DNA of 64,000 nucleotides from Pectinatus haikarae (GCF_015732185.1 NZ_WIQM01000016.1:248001-312000), one strand, 5' to 3'. Shown: positions 8,017 through 16,813, numbered from the stretch's first letter. Numbers and translations: made by a program. The notes: a model not told the origin generated them from the sequence alone.

Positions 8017-9369
8017 TCACTTCCTGATAAAACTATAAATTACGGACAGGCAGCCAAGGACAAAGCCGGCAGCTGCCGGAACAGCCCAGCCCATACCGAT
8101 ATCAAAGAATGGTAGAAAAGAATAATAGAAGTGTATTACAGACTGGATTACATCAATATTTTTCACCACTGCCGGTGCACTATTCAAGACATCACCAAAT
8201 GCTGCAAAAACAGTAAATATTGTTGTACACACATATACGGACTGCCTGTGTCCAAAAAGCGGAGACAAAAGTGACAGCAATATTAAGGTTATACATAAAG
8301 GATATAAAAACATTAAAACAGGAACGGCTAGATTAATTATTTCAGTAAGACCAATATTGCTGATAATAAAAGATATTATTGTAAATATAAACACATATTT
8401 TCTATAGGAGACCGAATCGGGGAACATAGTGCAAAATATGTCAGAACAGGCAGTTATGAGTCCGATAGCTGTTTTTAAACAAGCCAGAGTAACTATTACA
8501 GCAAGCAATATGTCCCCTGCTGTTCCCAAATAATAATCGGCTATCTGTGCCAGTGCGATACCGCCATTATCTGATACGGGAAATTGGTTGGCGCTGAAAA
8601 CACCTATATAGGAAAGACAGCTGTAAAGGATACTCATAAGTATCAATGTGATTATTCCCGCCTTCAACGCACCGGCGGCTATTTCTTTTGGCTGGGAGAG
8701 CCCAAGCCCATGCAGAGTATCTATGACGATAACCCCAAATACTAATGATGCCAGTGCATCCATGGTATTATAGCCTTCGGTAAAACCACGAAAAAATGGT
8801 GCAGAAGCAAAGCCAGCCTGAGCAGGTGGGATAGCACCGTTGCCCATAGGATTACAAAAAGCAATGATAATAAGTATTGCCAGAAATACCAAAAACAAAG
8901 GATTGAGTATTTTCCCTACCCACAACAATATTTTGCTGGGCCGCAATGACAAGATCAGCGCTGCCGAGAAAAACAGCAGCGTAAAAATAAACAGTGCGAT
9001 TGCCTGATGATTCGCTGCTATATAAGGTGCCAAGCCGATCTCGTATGACACTGAACCAGTTCTGGGTAAAGCAAAGACAGGTCCGATAGTCAAGTTGAGC
9101 GCTACCGTGAGCAAAAGAGCATAAAAAGGATGAATGCGTCCCGCCAATTCGTATAGGTTAGCACTGCCTGATACACCAAGTGCCAGTACCCCCAGAAAAG
9201 GAAGCCCCACACCAGTCAGTAAAAAACCGATAATAGTCGGCAGAATATCGGTACCGGCTTCCTGTCCCATATGTACAGGAAAAATCAAATTTCCTGCGCC
9301 AAAAAATAAACCAAACAACATTGAACCAACAAATAGGTATGAAGACAGTGAAAGTTTGCTGCGGATCAT
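8017..9369 (-). CDS. brnQ: branched-chain amino acid transport carrier (LIVCS family)
   Basis: Na+/H+-coupled uptake of leucine, isoleucine and valine across the inner membrane. The 450-residue protein has about 12 hydrophobic segments and typical BrnQ sequence near the start (LFGLFFGAGNLIFPVHMGQEAG) and ALPRTGSVSYEIGL in the middle. I use the ATG at 9369, nine bases after GAGAGGTG; a GTG four codons upstream overlaps that ribosome site. The gene lies downstream of the metallophosphoesterase on the same strand, with a 108-base gap that could hold its own promoter. Confidence 0.93.
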   Translation of the reverse strand: MIRSKLSLSSYLFVGSMLFGLFFGAGNLIFPVHMGQEAGTDILPTIIGFLLTGVGLPFLGVLALGVSGSANLYELAGRIHPFYALLLTVALNLTIGPVFALPRTGSVSYEIGLAPYIAANHQAIALFIFTLLFFSAALILSLRPSKILLWVGKILNPLFLVFLAILIIIAFCNPMGNGAIPPAQAGFASAPFFRGFTEGYNTMDALASLVFGVIVIDTLHGLGLSQPKEIAAGALKAGIITLILMSILYSCLSYIGVFSANQFPVSDNGGIALAQIADYYLGTAGDILLAVIVTLACLKTAIGLITACSDIFCTMFPDSVSYRKYVFIFTIISFIISNIGLTEIINLAVPVLMFLYPLCITLILLSLLSPLFGHRQSVYVCTTIFTVFAAFGDVLNSAPAVVKNIDVIQSVIHFYYSFLPFFDIGMGWAVPAAAGFVLGCLSVIYSFIRK

Positions 9370-9477
9370 TAAATTGAACACCTCTCTGATAAAATGTTTC
9401 TTCGTACAGGATACATCTTATCATATTGTAAACCTTAGAGCAAAGTCATCAGATTCTCCATTCTGTATTTGTCGATC

Positions 9478-10578
9478 CTATATCTTCTCTATTTTTATTA
9501 AAACTATTTCAGGAGGCGGCCCAAGTCTCACCGGCGTGCCCCAAAAACCATAGCCATTAGAGACAACAGCAGTCATTTTATCAAATAATTTTGTACCATA
9601 GTCTAAGGCATATATTCTTCTGGTTACTAATCTGTCCGGATAAAACTGCCCCGCATGTGTATGTCCTGCCAGATACAAATCATATTTGGCCGCAGAAGCA
9701 GCTGCAATTTGATACGGTTCATGTTCCATTAATATTTGAAAGAGATTATCCTCCTGTACAGGCGGTATGGGCGTGGGATGGTATATATAATCATCAAGAC
9801 CGGTAATTTTGAGACAATCATCCAAAACAACTGATTCATTTTTTAGAAATCTTATATCAGCGGACTTTAACAATGATTGTTCCTTCACCAGACTGCCCCC
9901 AAAATAATCATGATTGCCATACACAGCATATTTGCCAAGAGTTGCCGTAATTTTTTTAAAAGGACTGCTGCTATTATCCCTTATGACAAACTCAAGATTT
10001 CCGTCGATGATATCTCCGCCAAAAAGGACCATATCGGAAACTTGGGCATTTATCTGCGCTGCCAGTTTTTGCGAAAAAGATTTGCCGATTATTGTCCCCA
10101 AATGGATGTCACTGACAAAGACGATTGAATAATCGCGTTTGAGCGGTTTATCAGTTTTTACAACGACCCTTCGGCAGACAGGATGAAACACATTCCACGT
10201 TCCTTTTATAATAAGGCATATAATGAGCAGCAATCCCGCCATTATAATTTTTGCCGAAATCACCTGCCAGTATTCATTCAGGCCAAAAATGTACACTATT
10301 ACGTATAAAAGAAAGTAAATCAGCATCAAATATATGGAATAATAAAAAAAGATAAGCCAATACCCGCCAACAACAGAAAGCAGCTTAGCTAAAGCAAAGG
10401 GAAGTTGATTCTTTATTATATTTGGTAAAGTAAAAATGACAGGCAATAATACAAAAAATATAATCGTCCATGTATCAAAAATATTCGGCAGCATTTCATT
10501 ATATATGAACCACTGTCCGATACCGATGCCCATTCCGACAAGACAAATAAAAATAAAAAAAGCTGAACGTTTTTTCAT
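9478..10578 (-). CDS. membrane-anchored calcineurin-like metallophosphoesterase (YkuE/YaeI type)
   Basis: A 366-residue protein with about four N-terminal membrane segments (residues 1-125) and a metallophosphoesterase domain (about 145-366). All dinuclear-metal motifs are visible: VSDIHLG (DxH), GGDIID (GDxxD), YGNHDYFGG (GNHD) and AGHTHAGQF (GHxH). Related enzymes with this layout act on phospholipid or lipid A precursor phosphates; the true substrate is not shown here. The start ATG has AGGGAG 15 bases upstream, with a short out-of-frame ATG in between. Confidence 0.85.
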   Translation of the reverse strand: MKKRSAFFIFICLVGMGIGIGQWFIYNEMLPNIFDTWTIIFFVLLPVIFTLPNIIKNQLPFALAKLLSVVGGYWLIFFYYSIYLMLIYFLLYVIVYIFGLNEYWQVISAKIIMAGLLLIICLIIKGTWNVFHPVCRRVVVKTDKPLKRDYSIVFVSDIHLGTIIGKSFSQKLAAQINAQVSDMVLFGGDIIDGNLEFVIRDNSSSPFKKITATLGKYAVYGNHDYFGGSLVKEQSLLKSADIRFLKNESVVLDDCLKITGLDDYIYHPTPIPPVQEDNLFQILMEHEPYQIAAASAAKYDLYLAGHTHAGQFYPDRLVTRRIYALDYGTKLFDKMTAVVSNGYGFWGTPVRLGPPPEIVLIKIEKI

Positions 10579-10700
10579 ACTTAGTCATAGTCTCCCTAAA
10601 AAATACAATTGTAAAAAATGCTACCGGATAATAAATAAAGCACTATAGGAAATTATACCATAGATAAAAATAATCGCATTATTTGTCTGCGGTTCATATA

Positions 10701-10738
10701 TAAAAAATTACGCCGGTAAAAACCGGCGTAATTTTTTA
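10701..10738 (-). terminator. intrinsic terminator after the gamma-carbonic-anhydrase-like gene
   Basis: Arms ACGCCGGT and ACCGGCGT with an AT-rich loop, flanked by A and T runs on the two sides. It lies directly after the stop at 10736, and overlaps it slightly. Confidence 0.85.
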
Positions 10739-11287
10739 TATTATCTTTTCTCCATTATATTTCTCACCATCGGCATCCGGTAAAATACCATAGCCTTCCG
10801 TCCACGCTGTTTTATATTTTACAGCCTGAGAATGTATGCTGGCAAATGCCTTTTCATCAAGTGTTTTCACGATTTTTGCCGGTACGCCGAGAACAAGTGA
10901 ATGAGGAGGCACTATCGTATTTTTGGTGACGAGCGCTCCCGCACCTACGATAGATCCCTCCCCTATGACCGAGCCATCAAGCACTGTAGCACTCATGCCG
11001 ATAAGGCAGTTATTTTCAACTGTACATGCATGCAGTACAGCACTGTGTCCCACCGTAACAAAATCCCCCAAAACACAAGGCAGATCATCAGCAACATGAA
11101 GTACAGCATTATCTTGAATATTAGTATATCGGCCTATTTTTACAGGTGCTATATCGCCTCGCACGGTGGCATTGAACCAGACACTGCTGTATTCAGCCAT
11201 CTCTACCATGCCCACTACACATCCTTCTTGAAAAACATAAGCCTTACCGTCAATAACAGGTTTTTTCCCGTCAAAATCTCTGATCAT
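10736..11287 (-). CDS. gamma-carbonic-anhydrase-like hexapeptide-repeat protein (YrdA/PaaY family)
   Basis: A 183-residue left-handed beta-helix protein built from hexapeptide repeats (about 15-140), the usual length for this family. The three zinc-ligand histidines of gamma carbonic anhydrases appear to be present (LHVADD and GHSAVLH), as is the DNAVLH turn before them. Members trim or hydrate small substrates, but many have no proven activity, so the name is a family assignment. AAAGGGTGATC precedes the ATG. Monocistronic. Confidence 0.85.
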   Translation of the reverse strand: MIRDFDGKKPVIDGKAYVFQEGCVVGMVEMAEYSSVWFNATVRGDIAPVKIGRYTNIQDNAVLHVADDLPCVLGDFVTVGHSAVLHACTVENNCLIGMSATVLDGSVIGEGSIVGAGALVTKNTIVPPHSLVLGVPAKIVKTLDEKAFASIHSQAVKYKTAWTEGYGILPDADGEKYNGEKII

Positions 11288-11353
11288 ATATGATCACCCT
11301 TTCCTCATCGTTGACCAAACACATGTAATATTAACACAATTTATCTTATAATT

Positions 11354-12208
11354 CTATTTTTCTGCAGGGAAATTCTCCGGCAGAAAGCGATCTCTAAGCA
11401 ATTTTATCTCTGCGGCATATCCGTCATGATCGTTGGGTGTCTCCAGAATAAACGGCAGTTTGCGCAATTCAGGATGGTTTATAACTTTAACAAAAGTATC
11501 CAAGCCTATATACCCTTTTCCTATTTTTTCATGGCGATCTTTGTGTGACCCCATGGGATTTTTACTATCATTCAAATGCACCGCCTTAAGCTTTTCTAAG
11601 CCGATAATGTCATCGAAGTCCCTGATAACATTGTCCAAATTATTCACTATGTCATAACCTGCATCAAAAATATGGCAGGTGTCCAGGCAAATGCCGACTT
11701 TGTCCTTAAATTCCACCTTATCTATAATTGATTTCAGCTGCTCAAAGCTGCTGCCTATCTCCGTTCCCTTTCCCGCCATTGTCTCAAGGAGAATTGTAGT
11801 ATTCTGCTGTGGCGTTAAAACAGCATTCAGACATTCGGTAATTTGCCCTATTCCCTCTTCCACTCCCTGGCCGACATGACTTCCAGGATGAAAATTATAA
11901 TAATTTCCGGGAATATATTCCATTCTTTTCAGATCATCAAGCATTGTTTCTTTGGCAAATAAACGCAGGTCTTCTTTATTGGAGCAGGCATTGAGTGTAT
12001 AAGGCGCATGTGCTATCAATTTTCCCATATTATTCTCTGTGCAAAAAGCATTAAATTTATCAATGTCGTCCTGATCTATTTTCTTTGCTCTTCCTCCGCG
12101 CGGATTGCGTGTAAAAAAAGCAAACACATTGGCATCAAGAGAAATGGCTTCCTTCCCCATAGCAGAAAAACCGCCGGCCGACGAAATATGATTTCCGATA
12201 TTGAGCAT
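11354..12208 (-). CDS. nfo: endonuclease IV (AP endonuclease)
   Basis: Cleaves DNA 5' of abasic sites in base excision repair. The 284-residue TIM barrel shows the family zinc-ligand segments in order: [62 protein letters not shown] and FILETPN. The start [14 protein letters not shown] follows AAGAGGTT. Length and motifs are complete. Confidence 0.96.
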   Translation of the reverse strand: MLNIGNHISSAGGFSAMGKEAISLDANVFAFFTRNPRGGRAKKIDQDDIDKFNAFCTENNMGKLIAHAPYTLNACSNKEDLRLFAKETMLDDLKRMEYIPGNYYNFHPGSHVGQGVEEGIGQITECLNAVLTPQQNTTILLETMAGKGTEIGSSFEQLKSIIDKVEFKDKVGICLDTCHIFDAGYDIVNNLDNVIRDFDDIIGLEKLKAVHLNDSKNPMGSHKDRHEKIGKGYIGLDTFVKVINHPELRKLPFILETPNDHDGYAAEIKLLRDRFLPENFPAEK

Positions 12209-12596
12209 TATATAACCTCTTTTAATTTCTGTTCATCAGTATTATATAACAAAAACTGGCTGCCGCAGCAGGTTGAGCTGTTGACTAAAATAGCTGCAAT
12301 TTCCATGGCATAAATATATTAAGAAATACTTCAAAAATTTTGGGGGAATGTTTCAGACCCGTTCGCTTTACATAAATAACCAATCAATTGCAGGCAAGCC
12401 ACAAAATTTTTCTAACGGAACTATTTATGTTATGAAAAGTATAACACAAAATAATCATCTATAAATTGACAGCTAAAAAAATATATGTATTAATCATTTT
12501 ATGTCATTATGTTTTTTAATTTTGAGAAAAATGTCTTGATTTTTGTCTCAAAATGATATAATATGAAAAAGCCCCAAAATTTAATAATTGGCAATG
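12209..12596. other. AT-rich intergenic region with nested complementary segments and the symporter promoter
   Basis: No gene is visible. Two pairs of complementary segments interleave: 12332-12342 can pair with 12402-12411, and 12370-12378 (ACATAAATA) with 12422-12430 (TATTTATGT). Because the pairs cross, they would form a pseudoknot if transcribed. I match this to no known riboswitch. The 3' part holds the promoter described separately. Confidence 0.4.
12530..12562 (+). promoter_or_regulatory. promoter of the sodium:solute symporter with shared TGTCTCAAAATGA motif
   Basis: TATAAT at 12557-12562 is preceded at 17 bases by a weak TCTTGA (12534-12539). The spacer holds TGTCTCAAAATGA (12544-12556), nearly identical to the spacer of the NCS2 permease promoter (37733-37770) and the dpaL promoter (45527-45564). 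An inverted copy, ATTTTGAGA, lies about 25 bases upstream. This looks like a common operator. Confidence 0.65.
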
Positions 12597-12638
12597 ATGC
12601 CATAACTGAAATTTGCATTTCAGTTATGGCATTTTTTT
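12597..12638 (+). terminator. intrinsic terminator inside the symporter leader
   Basis: Perfect 16-base arms (ATGCCATAACTGAAAT and its complement) with a TTGC loop and seven T lie between the promoter and the start codon at 12675. Read-through must be regulated or partial for the gene to be expressed. CCCCAAAATT just before the hairpin could also pair with AATTTTGG just after it, and its CCCC with the GGGG of the ribosome site. Confidence 0.8.
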
Positions 12639-12674
12639 AATTTTGGTGACATTTTGACTTAAAGGGGAGTAAAT

Positions 12675-14066
12675 ATGGAAATTATATGGGGTATTTTTAT
12701 TTTTTACATGATAGCCAATCTGGCCATCGGGATCTACAGCCAGTCCAAGGTGAGCAGCAGTGCTGATTACCTACTGGCAGGAAGAAGAATAGGTTTGCTG
12801 ATGACAGCCGGAACTTTAGCTGCCACAGAAATAGGCGGAGGAAGCACTGTAGGTGTTGCCGCCAAAGCTTATGGCAGCTGGGGGCTTTCAGCTGGATGGT
12901 ATGTAACAGCAGCTGGATTAGGGATTATACTTGTTTCTTTTATCGCTCCGAAATTAAGAAGAGCGATGGCTACAACAATGCCCGAAATCATAGGCCGCAG
13001 ATTTGGGAGGCCCAGTTATATAATCACTTCGTTGCTTTCACTTTTCGCTAACCTGGCTTTAGCCGGAGTACAGATCACTGCATCTGCAACAATTATCAGT
13101 GTTTTGACAGGACTTTCCCAAAATACAGGCATTTTAATTTCCGGCATCATTCTGGTTCTGTATACAACTGTAGGCGGTATGTGGAGCGTCACGCTGACGG
13201 ATATCATCCATTTTTTTGTATTGATTATCGGTTTTGCACTTGCTGTTCCATTCGCAATACATAATGCAGGCGGCTGGACACATATAGTCAGTCAGCTACC
13301 ACCCGAACAGCTGGGCTTTACAAAAGTAGGCTGGAAAACTATCATCGGGCTTGTGATTATGTATTTTATGACTTTTTCTACCGGACAGGAAGCAGTGCAG
13401 CGATATTATGCAGCTAAAAATGAAAAAACAGCTGTATGGGGCTCTGTATTATGCGGTGCCCTCATGGCGTTATATTCTTTTGTTCCGGCAATTTTAGGAT
13501 TAGTCGCACTGGCCGTGTATCCTCAGATAAATCCCAATGATGCCATAGCAACGGTTTCCATTCATCTTACGCCTTCCTTAATAGCCGGTTTAGTGATGGC
13601 GGCTGTCATCTCCGCAACATTATCAGCCGGTTCGGGAGATCTTCTGGGTGCGGCTACAGTATTTACCAAAGACATCTGGCAGCAATATGTGCACAAGAAT
13701 ATGACAGACAAAGAAATCGTCAAATTCAGTAAAATTACAGTTTTTATCTTTGGTATAATAGCTATTGCTGTTTCCATGTACAGCAAACAAATAATACCGA
13801 TGCTCGTTTTTGCTTTCACTATGCGGTCAACAGGACCATTCGCCGCATTCATACTTGGTCTGAACTGGAAGGGAGCCACTCCTTATGCCGGAATCTGGTC
13901 GATCATCCTTGGTACCGTGGCCGGATTATACTGGCAGTATATAAATGAACCATATGGCATAATGGCCATTATTTTTGGTTCGATAGTAAGCTGTGTAACA
14001 TTTATCATTGTAGTATGGATAGAAAAAATGCTTCATCACGACCCCGCCCCTCCGGCATTACGCTGA
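12675..14066 (+). CDS. sodium:solute symporter family protein
   Basis: A 463-residue inner-membrane transporter of the SSS family with about 12-13 membrane segments. The N terminus shows the family signature SSADYLLAGRRIGLLMTAGT followed by ATEIGGGSTVG, and the middle contains STGQEAVQRYYAAK. RBS is AAAGGGGAG. The substrate cannot be read from sequence. Its promoter and leader resemble those of the purine permease/xdh and dpaL operons, so a purine-derived or amino-acid substrate of the same pathway is a reasonable inference. moaC follows 218 bases downstream behind its own promoter. Confidence 0.88.
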   Translation: MEIIWGIFIFYMIANLAIGIYSQSKVSSSADYLLAGRRIGLLMTAGTLAATEIGGGSTVGVAAKAYGSWGLSAGWYVTAAGLGIILVSFIAPKLRRAMATTMPEIIGRRFGRPSYIITSLLSLFANLALAGVQITASATIISVLTGLSQNTGILISGIILVLYTTVGGMWSVTLTDIIHFFVLIIGFALAVPFAIHNAGGWTHIVSQLPPEQLGFTKVGWKTIIGLVIMYFMTFSTGQEAVQRYYAAKNEKTAVWGSVLCGALMALYSFVPAILGLVALAVYPQINPNDAIATVSIHLTPSLIAGLVMAAVISATLSAGSGDLLGAATVFTKDIWQQYVHKNMTDKEIVKFSKITVFIFGIIAIAVSMYSKQIIPMLVFAFTMRSTGPFAAFILGLNWKGATPYAGIWSIILGTVAGLYWQYINEPYGIMAIIFGSIVSCVTFIIVVWIEKMLHHDPAPPALR

Positions 14067-14214
14067 CATACAGCGCCGAATTTCGTAAACAGTGCTCTGC
14101 TCATGAGAAACCTATATCAGCCACAGGCATCAGAAATATATGCGTTTTTTTATCCATCCCAATAGATATTTTTTATGCCGGTCATAAAGAATCACAGAAT
14201 TTTTTCTGCTGAAA

Positions 14215-14243
14215 TTTACAACAGCTATAAAAGATGTTATTAT
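14215..14243 (+). promoter_or_regulatory. probable promoter of moaC-MOSC-mogA
   Basis: TTTACA (14215-14220) and TATTAT (14238-14243) are 17 bases apart, about 40 bases upstream of the moaC start. Confidence 0.6.
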
Positions 14244-14284
14244 TGTCCCCAACAGATAATCTTATCAATCAAGTGGTGAATACA

Positions 14285-14767
14285 ATGAATAAATTTTCTC
14301 ATTTCGATGAAAACGGCAAGGCAGTCATGGTCGATATAAGTGATAAGCCTGTTACAAAACGTTCGGCAGTGGCAGTAGGACGCATTTATGTCAGTCCGGA
14401 AATATTCACCGCCGTGAAAAACGGCACTGCAAAAAAAGGTGATGTTTTGGGGACGGCCCGCCTTGCCGGAATAATGGCTGCAAAAAAAACCAGTGATATC
14501 ATTCCGCTGTGTCATCCCATACCCATAAGCAATATTTCTGTCGATTTCACTTTGGAAGCGGACAATCTTTCTATATATGTTCAGTCCGAAGCAAGAACTA
14601 CGGGCCAGACAGGCATTGAAATGGAGGTTCTCCATGCCGTTTCCGTCTCTTTGCTGACAATTTACGATATGTGCAAAGCAATCGATCACAGCATGAAGAT
14701 TGCCGATATCCATCTGATTTATAAGGATGGCGGGAAAACCGGAATCTACGACACGGGAGAAAGATAG
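14285..14767 (+). CDS. moaC: cyclic pyranopterin monophosphate synthase
   Basis: Converts 3',8-cyclo-GTP made by MoaA into cyclic pyranopterin monophosphate in molybdopterin synthesis; cytosolic hexamer. The 160-residue protein has the expected FSHFDENGKAVMVDISDKP start, KKTSDIIPLCHPIPI (active-site region) and TGIEMEVLHAVSVSLLTIYD followed by MCKAID. The ATG at 14285 follows AGTGGTGA; the longer reading frame upstream overlaps the promoter and is not used. The MOSC gene begins two bases after the stop. The partner moaA lies far away at 37810. Confidence 0.96.
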   Translation: MNKFSHFDENGKAVMVDISDKPVTKRSAVAVGRIYVSPEIFTAVKNGTAKKGDVLGTARLAGIMAAKKTSDIIPLCHPIPISNISVDFTLEADNLSIYVQSEARTTGQTGIEMEVLHAVSVSLLTIYDMCKAIDHSMKIADIHLIYKDGGKTGIYDTGER

Positions 14768-14768
14768 C

Positions 14769-15209
14769 ATGGGAAGAATAAAAGCTATATGTATAAGTCC
14801 CAAACGGGGCACGGTAAAAAACGCGGTGAGCCTGGCAAAAATGCTGCCTGATTTTGGACTGGAAGACGATGCCCATGCCGGTACATGGCATCGGCAGATA
14901 AGTCTGCTCGCCAATGAAGCTGTCAGAAAGTTCTCTGATGCATACGCACTTGATCTTTCTGCCGGAGCTTTTGGGGAAAATTTACTCATCGAAGGCATTG
15001 ATCTGAAATGTCTTCCCATCGGCACAAAACTAAAATGTGCCACAGAAATTTTGTTGGAAGTAACCCAGATAGGAAAAACCTGTCATCTGGGCTGCGATAT
15101 CCAAAAGCGTACAGGCAAATGTATAATGCCAAGTGAAGGTATATTTGCCAGAGTTTTGTGCGGCGGTACAATACAAACCGGAGATTCTATAACAGTGCTG
15201 TCCCGTTGA
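14769..15209 (+). CDS. MOSC domain protein
   Basis: A 146-residue stand-alone MOSC domain, the module found at the C terminus of molybdenum cofactor sulfurases and in YiiM-type proteins. Visible features are GLEDDAHAGTWHRQISLLA, GAFGENLLIEGIDL and a conserved cysteine segment (TCHLGCDIQKRTGKC). Such short proteins commonly sit between moaC and mogA in Firmicutes and are believed to handle sulfur or ligand exchange on the cofactor; the exact reaction is unknown. It starts one base after the moaC stop, so translation is coupled. Confidence 0.88.
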   Translation: MGRIKAICISPKRGTVKNAVSLAKMLPDFGLEDDAHAGTWHRQISLLANEAVRKFSDAYALDLSAGAFGENLLIEGIDLKCLPIGTKLKCATEILLEVTQIGKTCHLGCDIQKRTGKCIMPSEGIFARVLCGGTIQTGDSITVLSR

Positions 15210-15233
15210 CAGATTTTCAGGAGATGACATAAT

Positions 15234-15722
15234 ATGTTCAAAACAGCCATAATAACCGCCAGTGACAAGGGCTTTGCAGGACTCAGAGAAGACTTGAGCG
15301 GACCTTTAATAAAACAACTGCTGGCAGATACTGTTTATGATATTGTCAGCTATGAAATTCTATCTGACGATAAGGATTATCTGACAAAACGTTTAAAAGA
15401 ATTATGCGATACTGATATATCCCTTATCCTTACCACCGGAGGCACCGGATTTTCGCCGCGTGACAATATGCCCGAAGCCACAAAAGCGGTCATAGAAAAA
15501 GAAACCCCCGGCATACCGGAAGCGATGCGGGCCTACAGCATGAAAATAACTCCGGCCGGTATGCTGAGCAGGGCAGCGGCAGGAATAAGGAAACAAACAC
15601 TCATAGTCAATCTTCCGGGCAGCCCCAAGGCTGTGAAGGAATGTCTCGGCTGTATCCTGCCTTCATTGGAACACGGCTTAAAAATAATGTACGGTCTGGA
15701 CAGTGAATGTGCCCGTACCTGA
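15234..15722 (+). CDS. mogA: molybdopterin adenylyltransferase (MogA/MoaB family)
   Basis: Adenylates molybdopterin before molybdate insertion. The 162-residue single domain shows TASDKGFAGLREDLSGP, LILTTGGTGFSPRDNMPEAT (the GGTG nucleotide-binding element), MLSRAAAGIRKQTLIVNLPG and SPKAVKE. RBS is CAGGAGATGA. It is the last gene of the moaC operon. Its stop is followed by AATAAAAAAATCTGC, one half of a hairpin whose other half lies beyond the island at 25557. Confidence 0.94.
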   Translation: MFKTAIITASDKGFAGLREDLSGPLIKQLLADTVYDIVSYEILSDDKDYLTKRLKELCDTDISLILTTGGTGFSPRDNMPEATKAVIEKETPGIPEAMRAYSMKITPAGMLSRAAAGIRKQTLIVNLPGSPKAVKECLGCILPSLEHGLKIMYGLDSECART

Positions 15723-15729
15723 CTTTTAA

Positions 15730-15744
15730 AATAAAAAAATCTGC
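15730..15744 (+). repeat. left half of a split terminator hairpin
   Basis: AATAAAAAAATCTGC follows the mogA stop. Its exact complement, GCAGATTTTTTTATT, lies at 25557-25571 after the xdhC-like stop. Brought together, the two halves would make a 15-bp bidirectional terminator between convergent genes, so the island appears to have been inserted into this hairpin. Confidence 0.65.
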
Positions 15745-15761
15745 AGAAATGATATGAGTTC

Positions 15762-15796
15762 GAGAGTTCTCCAAGTTTTATGTAAACGCTAAAAGC
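15762..15796 (+). repeat. IS256-type terminal repeat, left outer copy
   Basis: A 35-base segment starting GAGAGTTCTCCAAG and containing TGTAAACGCTAAAAGC. It matches, in inverted orientation and with three differences, the segment at 25522-25556. The sequence style (TTTNTGTAAAC) is that of IS256-family ends. It lies about 58 bases from the stop codon of the transposase remnant at 15854, as the end of that element would. Confidence 0.75.
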
Positions 15797-15853
15797 TAAT
15801 ATAAATTTAATAGTAATATATTTTAAGGGTATTGCTTGTAAAAGTGATGCCCT

Positions 15854-16146
15854 TTAAACATTTCTTTCTAAAAGGCGTTCTTCAAAATAGATATCTAGCT
15901 GTGCCCTTATTTGACTCCAGTCTTGTCGCCGTCCAGTCCATTTTTTAGTAATGTCCATCATTGCTAAATACAACATTTTTAGGAGGCTGTCGTCTGAAGG
16001 GAAAATCGTCCTGGATTTAGTGACTTTTCTAAGCTGCCTGTTAAAGCCCTCTATGGTATTTGTAGTATAAATGAGTCGCCTAACGGCGAGTGGATATTTA
16101 AAATATGTTGATAAAACAGCCCATTTTCATGCCAGGATTTGAGACT
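15854..16146 (-). pseudogene. IS256-family transposase, C-terminal remnant
   Basis: Reading the minus strand gives roughly the last 95 residues of a Mutator/IS256 transposase: WAVLSTYFKYPLAVRRLIYT followed by TNTIEGFNRQLRKVTKSR, IFPSDDSLLKMLYLAMMDIT, and KKWTGRRQDWSQIRAQLDIY up to the stop at 15854. The segment includes the N-x-IE-x-x-N motif that carries the catalytic glutamate. One base is missing near 16124 (the expected KSWHEN-WAVLS junction changes frame), and everything upstream, including both catalytic aspartates, is gone. It joins directly to an SDR fragment near 16145. Confidence 0.88.
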
Positions 16147-16306
16147 TATTCATAGTCTGTTCATCAGCAAGATCGCCGTCAAAATAATCATTATATTGTT
16201 TATCTATGATGCAGATCTTAACATCATTATTTTTAAATGAATCAGCAATTATTTTTCCAATACCATTTGCTGCACCAGTTATAATCGCAATTTTGTTTTG
16301 TAATAT
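16127..16306 (-). pseudogene. short-chain dehydrogenase, N-terminal remnant
   Basis: The minus strand encodes about 59 residues of an SDR: IAIITGAANGIGKIIADSFK (TGxxxGIG cofactor motif), then a beta-alpha unit (VKICIID) and DGDLADEQTMNK, ending at TGA 16127 where transposase sequence has replaced the rest. The expected start codon reads ATA (16306-16304), 15 bases after GAGGAG, so the gene is dead at both ends. It differs from the intact SDR at 16814. Confidence 0.82.
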
Positions 16307-16319
16307 GATGGCAGTAATC

Positions 16320-16813
16320 TCCTCTTTTATTTTACTTTTTAATTTTAGAAAAAAAGCTACAGATATCGTTTGTATAATATCATGACTTTTCGGGTGGACG
16401 GCACAGACACGCCAATTACAACATCTAGGTTAGGGGAGCCTTGCATCACAGTAGCAACTGAATGAAAATGTGATCAGCATTTAGGATGAGAAGAACGCGG
16501 GGCGCGGGGCGATCCAGCAACTAAAAAAGCAAGGATAGTTTTTTGCCATCCTTATTTCTTATGGAGGCGTCCGGTAAGTGACTCGGCTACTAGACACCAG
16601 AAGTAGTATTCGACGTTTTTCTCGATAACTTTGATATCGTTTGATATCGCTGGTATTTTACTAAGGTATTCAATTTGCTATTGCAATTTAAGAAAATGTA
16701 CTTTATATTAATATTTTTAGAATGTTTTGCATTATTAAATTAGCAAGATAGTAGACCAATCTAAGCAAATATATTATGTATAAATTGTGCTTAATAGAAA
16801 AAGAGGAATATTT
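16320..16813. other. intergenic stretch with unassigned coding-like fragments
   Basis: No intact gene. On the minus strand two short frames look coding-like. One of about 36 residues ends at a TAG near 16355 and contains VMQGSPNLDVVIGVSVPS; another of about 40 residues ends near 16560 and contains EKNVEYYFWCLVAESLTGR. A small hairpin (AAGGAT/ATCCTT) followed by T on the minus strand lies at 16529-16554. Part of 16395-16600 is richer in GC than the flanking island. I cannot assign either fragment. The last 150 bases before the SDR are very AT-rich. Confidence 0.35.

Noticed and set aside
12541-12674. Molybdenum-cofactor riboswitch before the symporter
   Set aside because: The neighbourhood is suggestive, but I could not line up the conserved elements of that RNA; the region is kept only as a leader with a terminator.
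14240-15043. Long minus-strand open frame opposite moaC and the MOSC gene
   Set aside because: It lies fully across two strongly recognised plus-strand genes, has no ribosome site and gives a protein without recognisable motifs.
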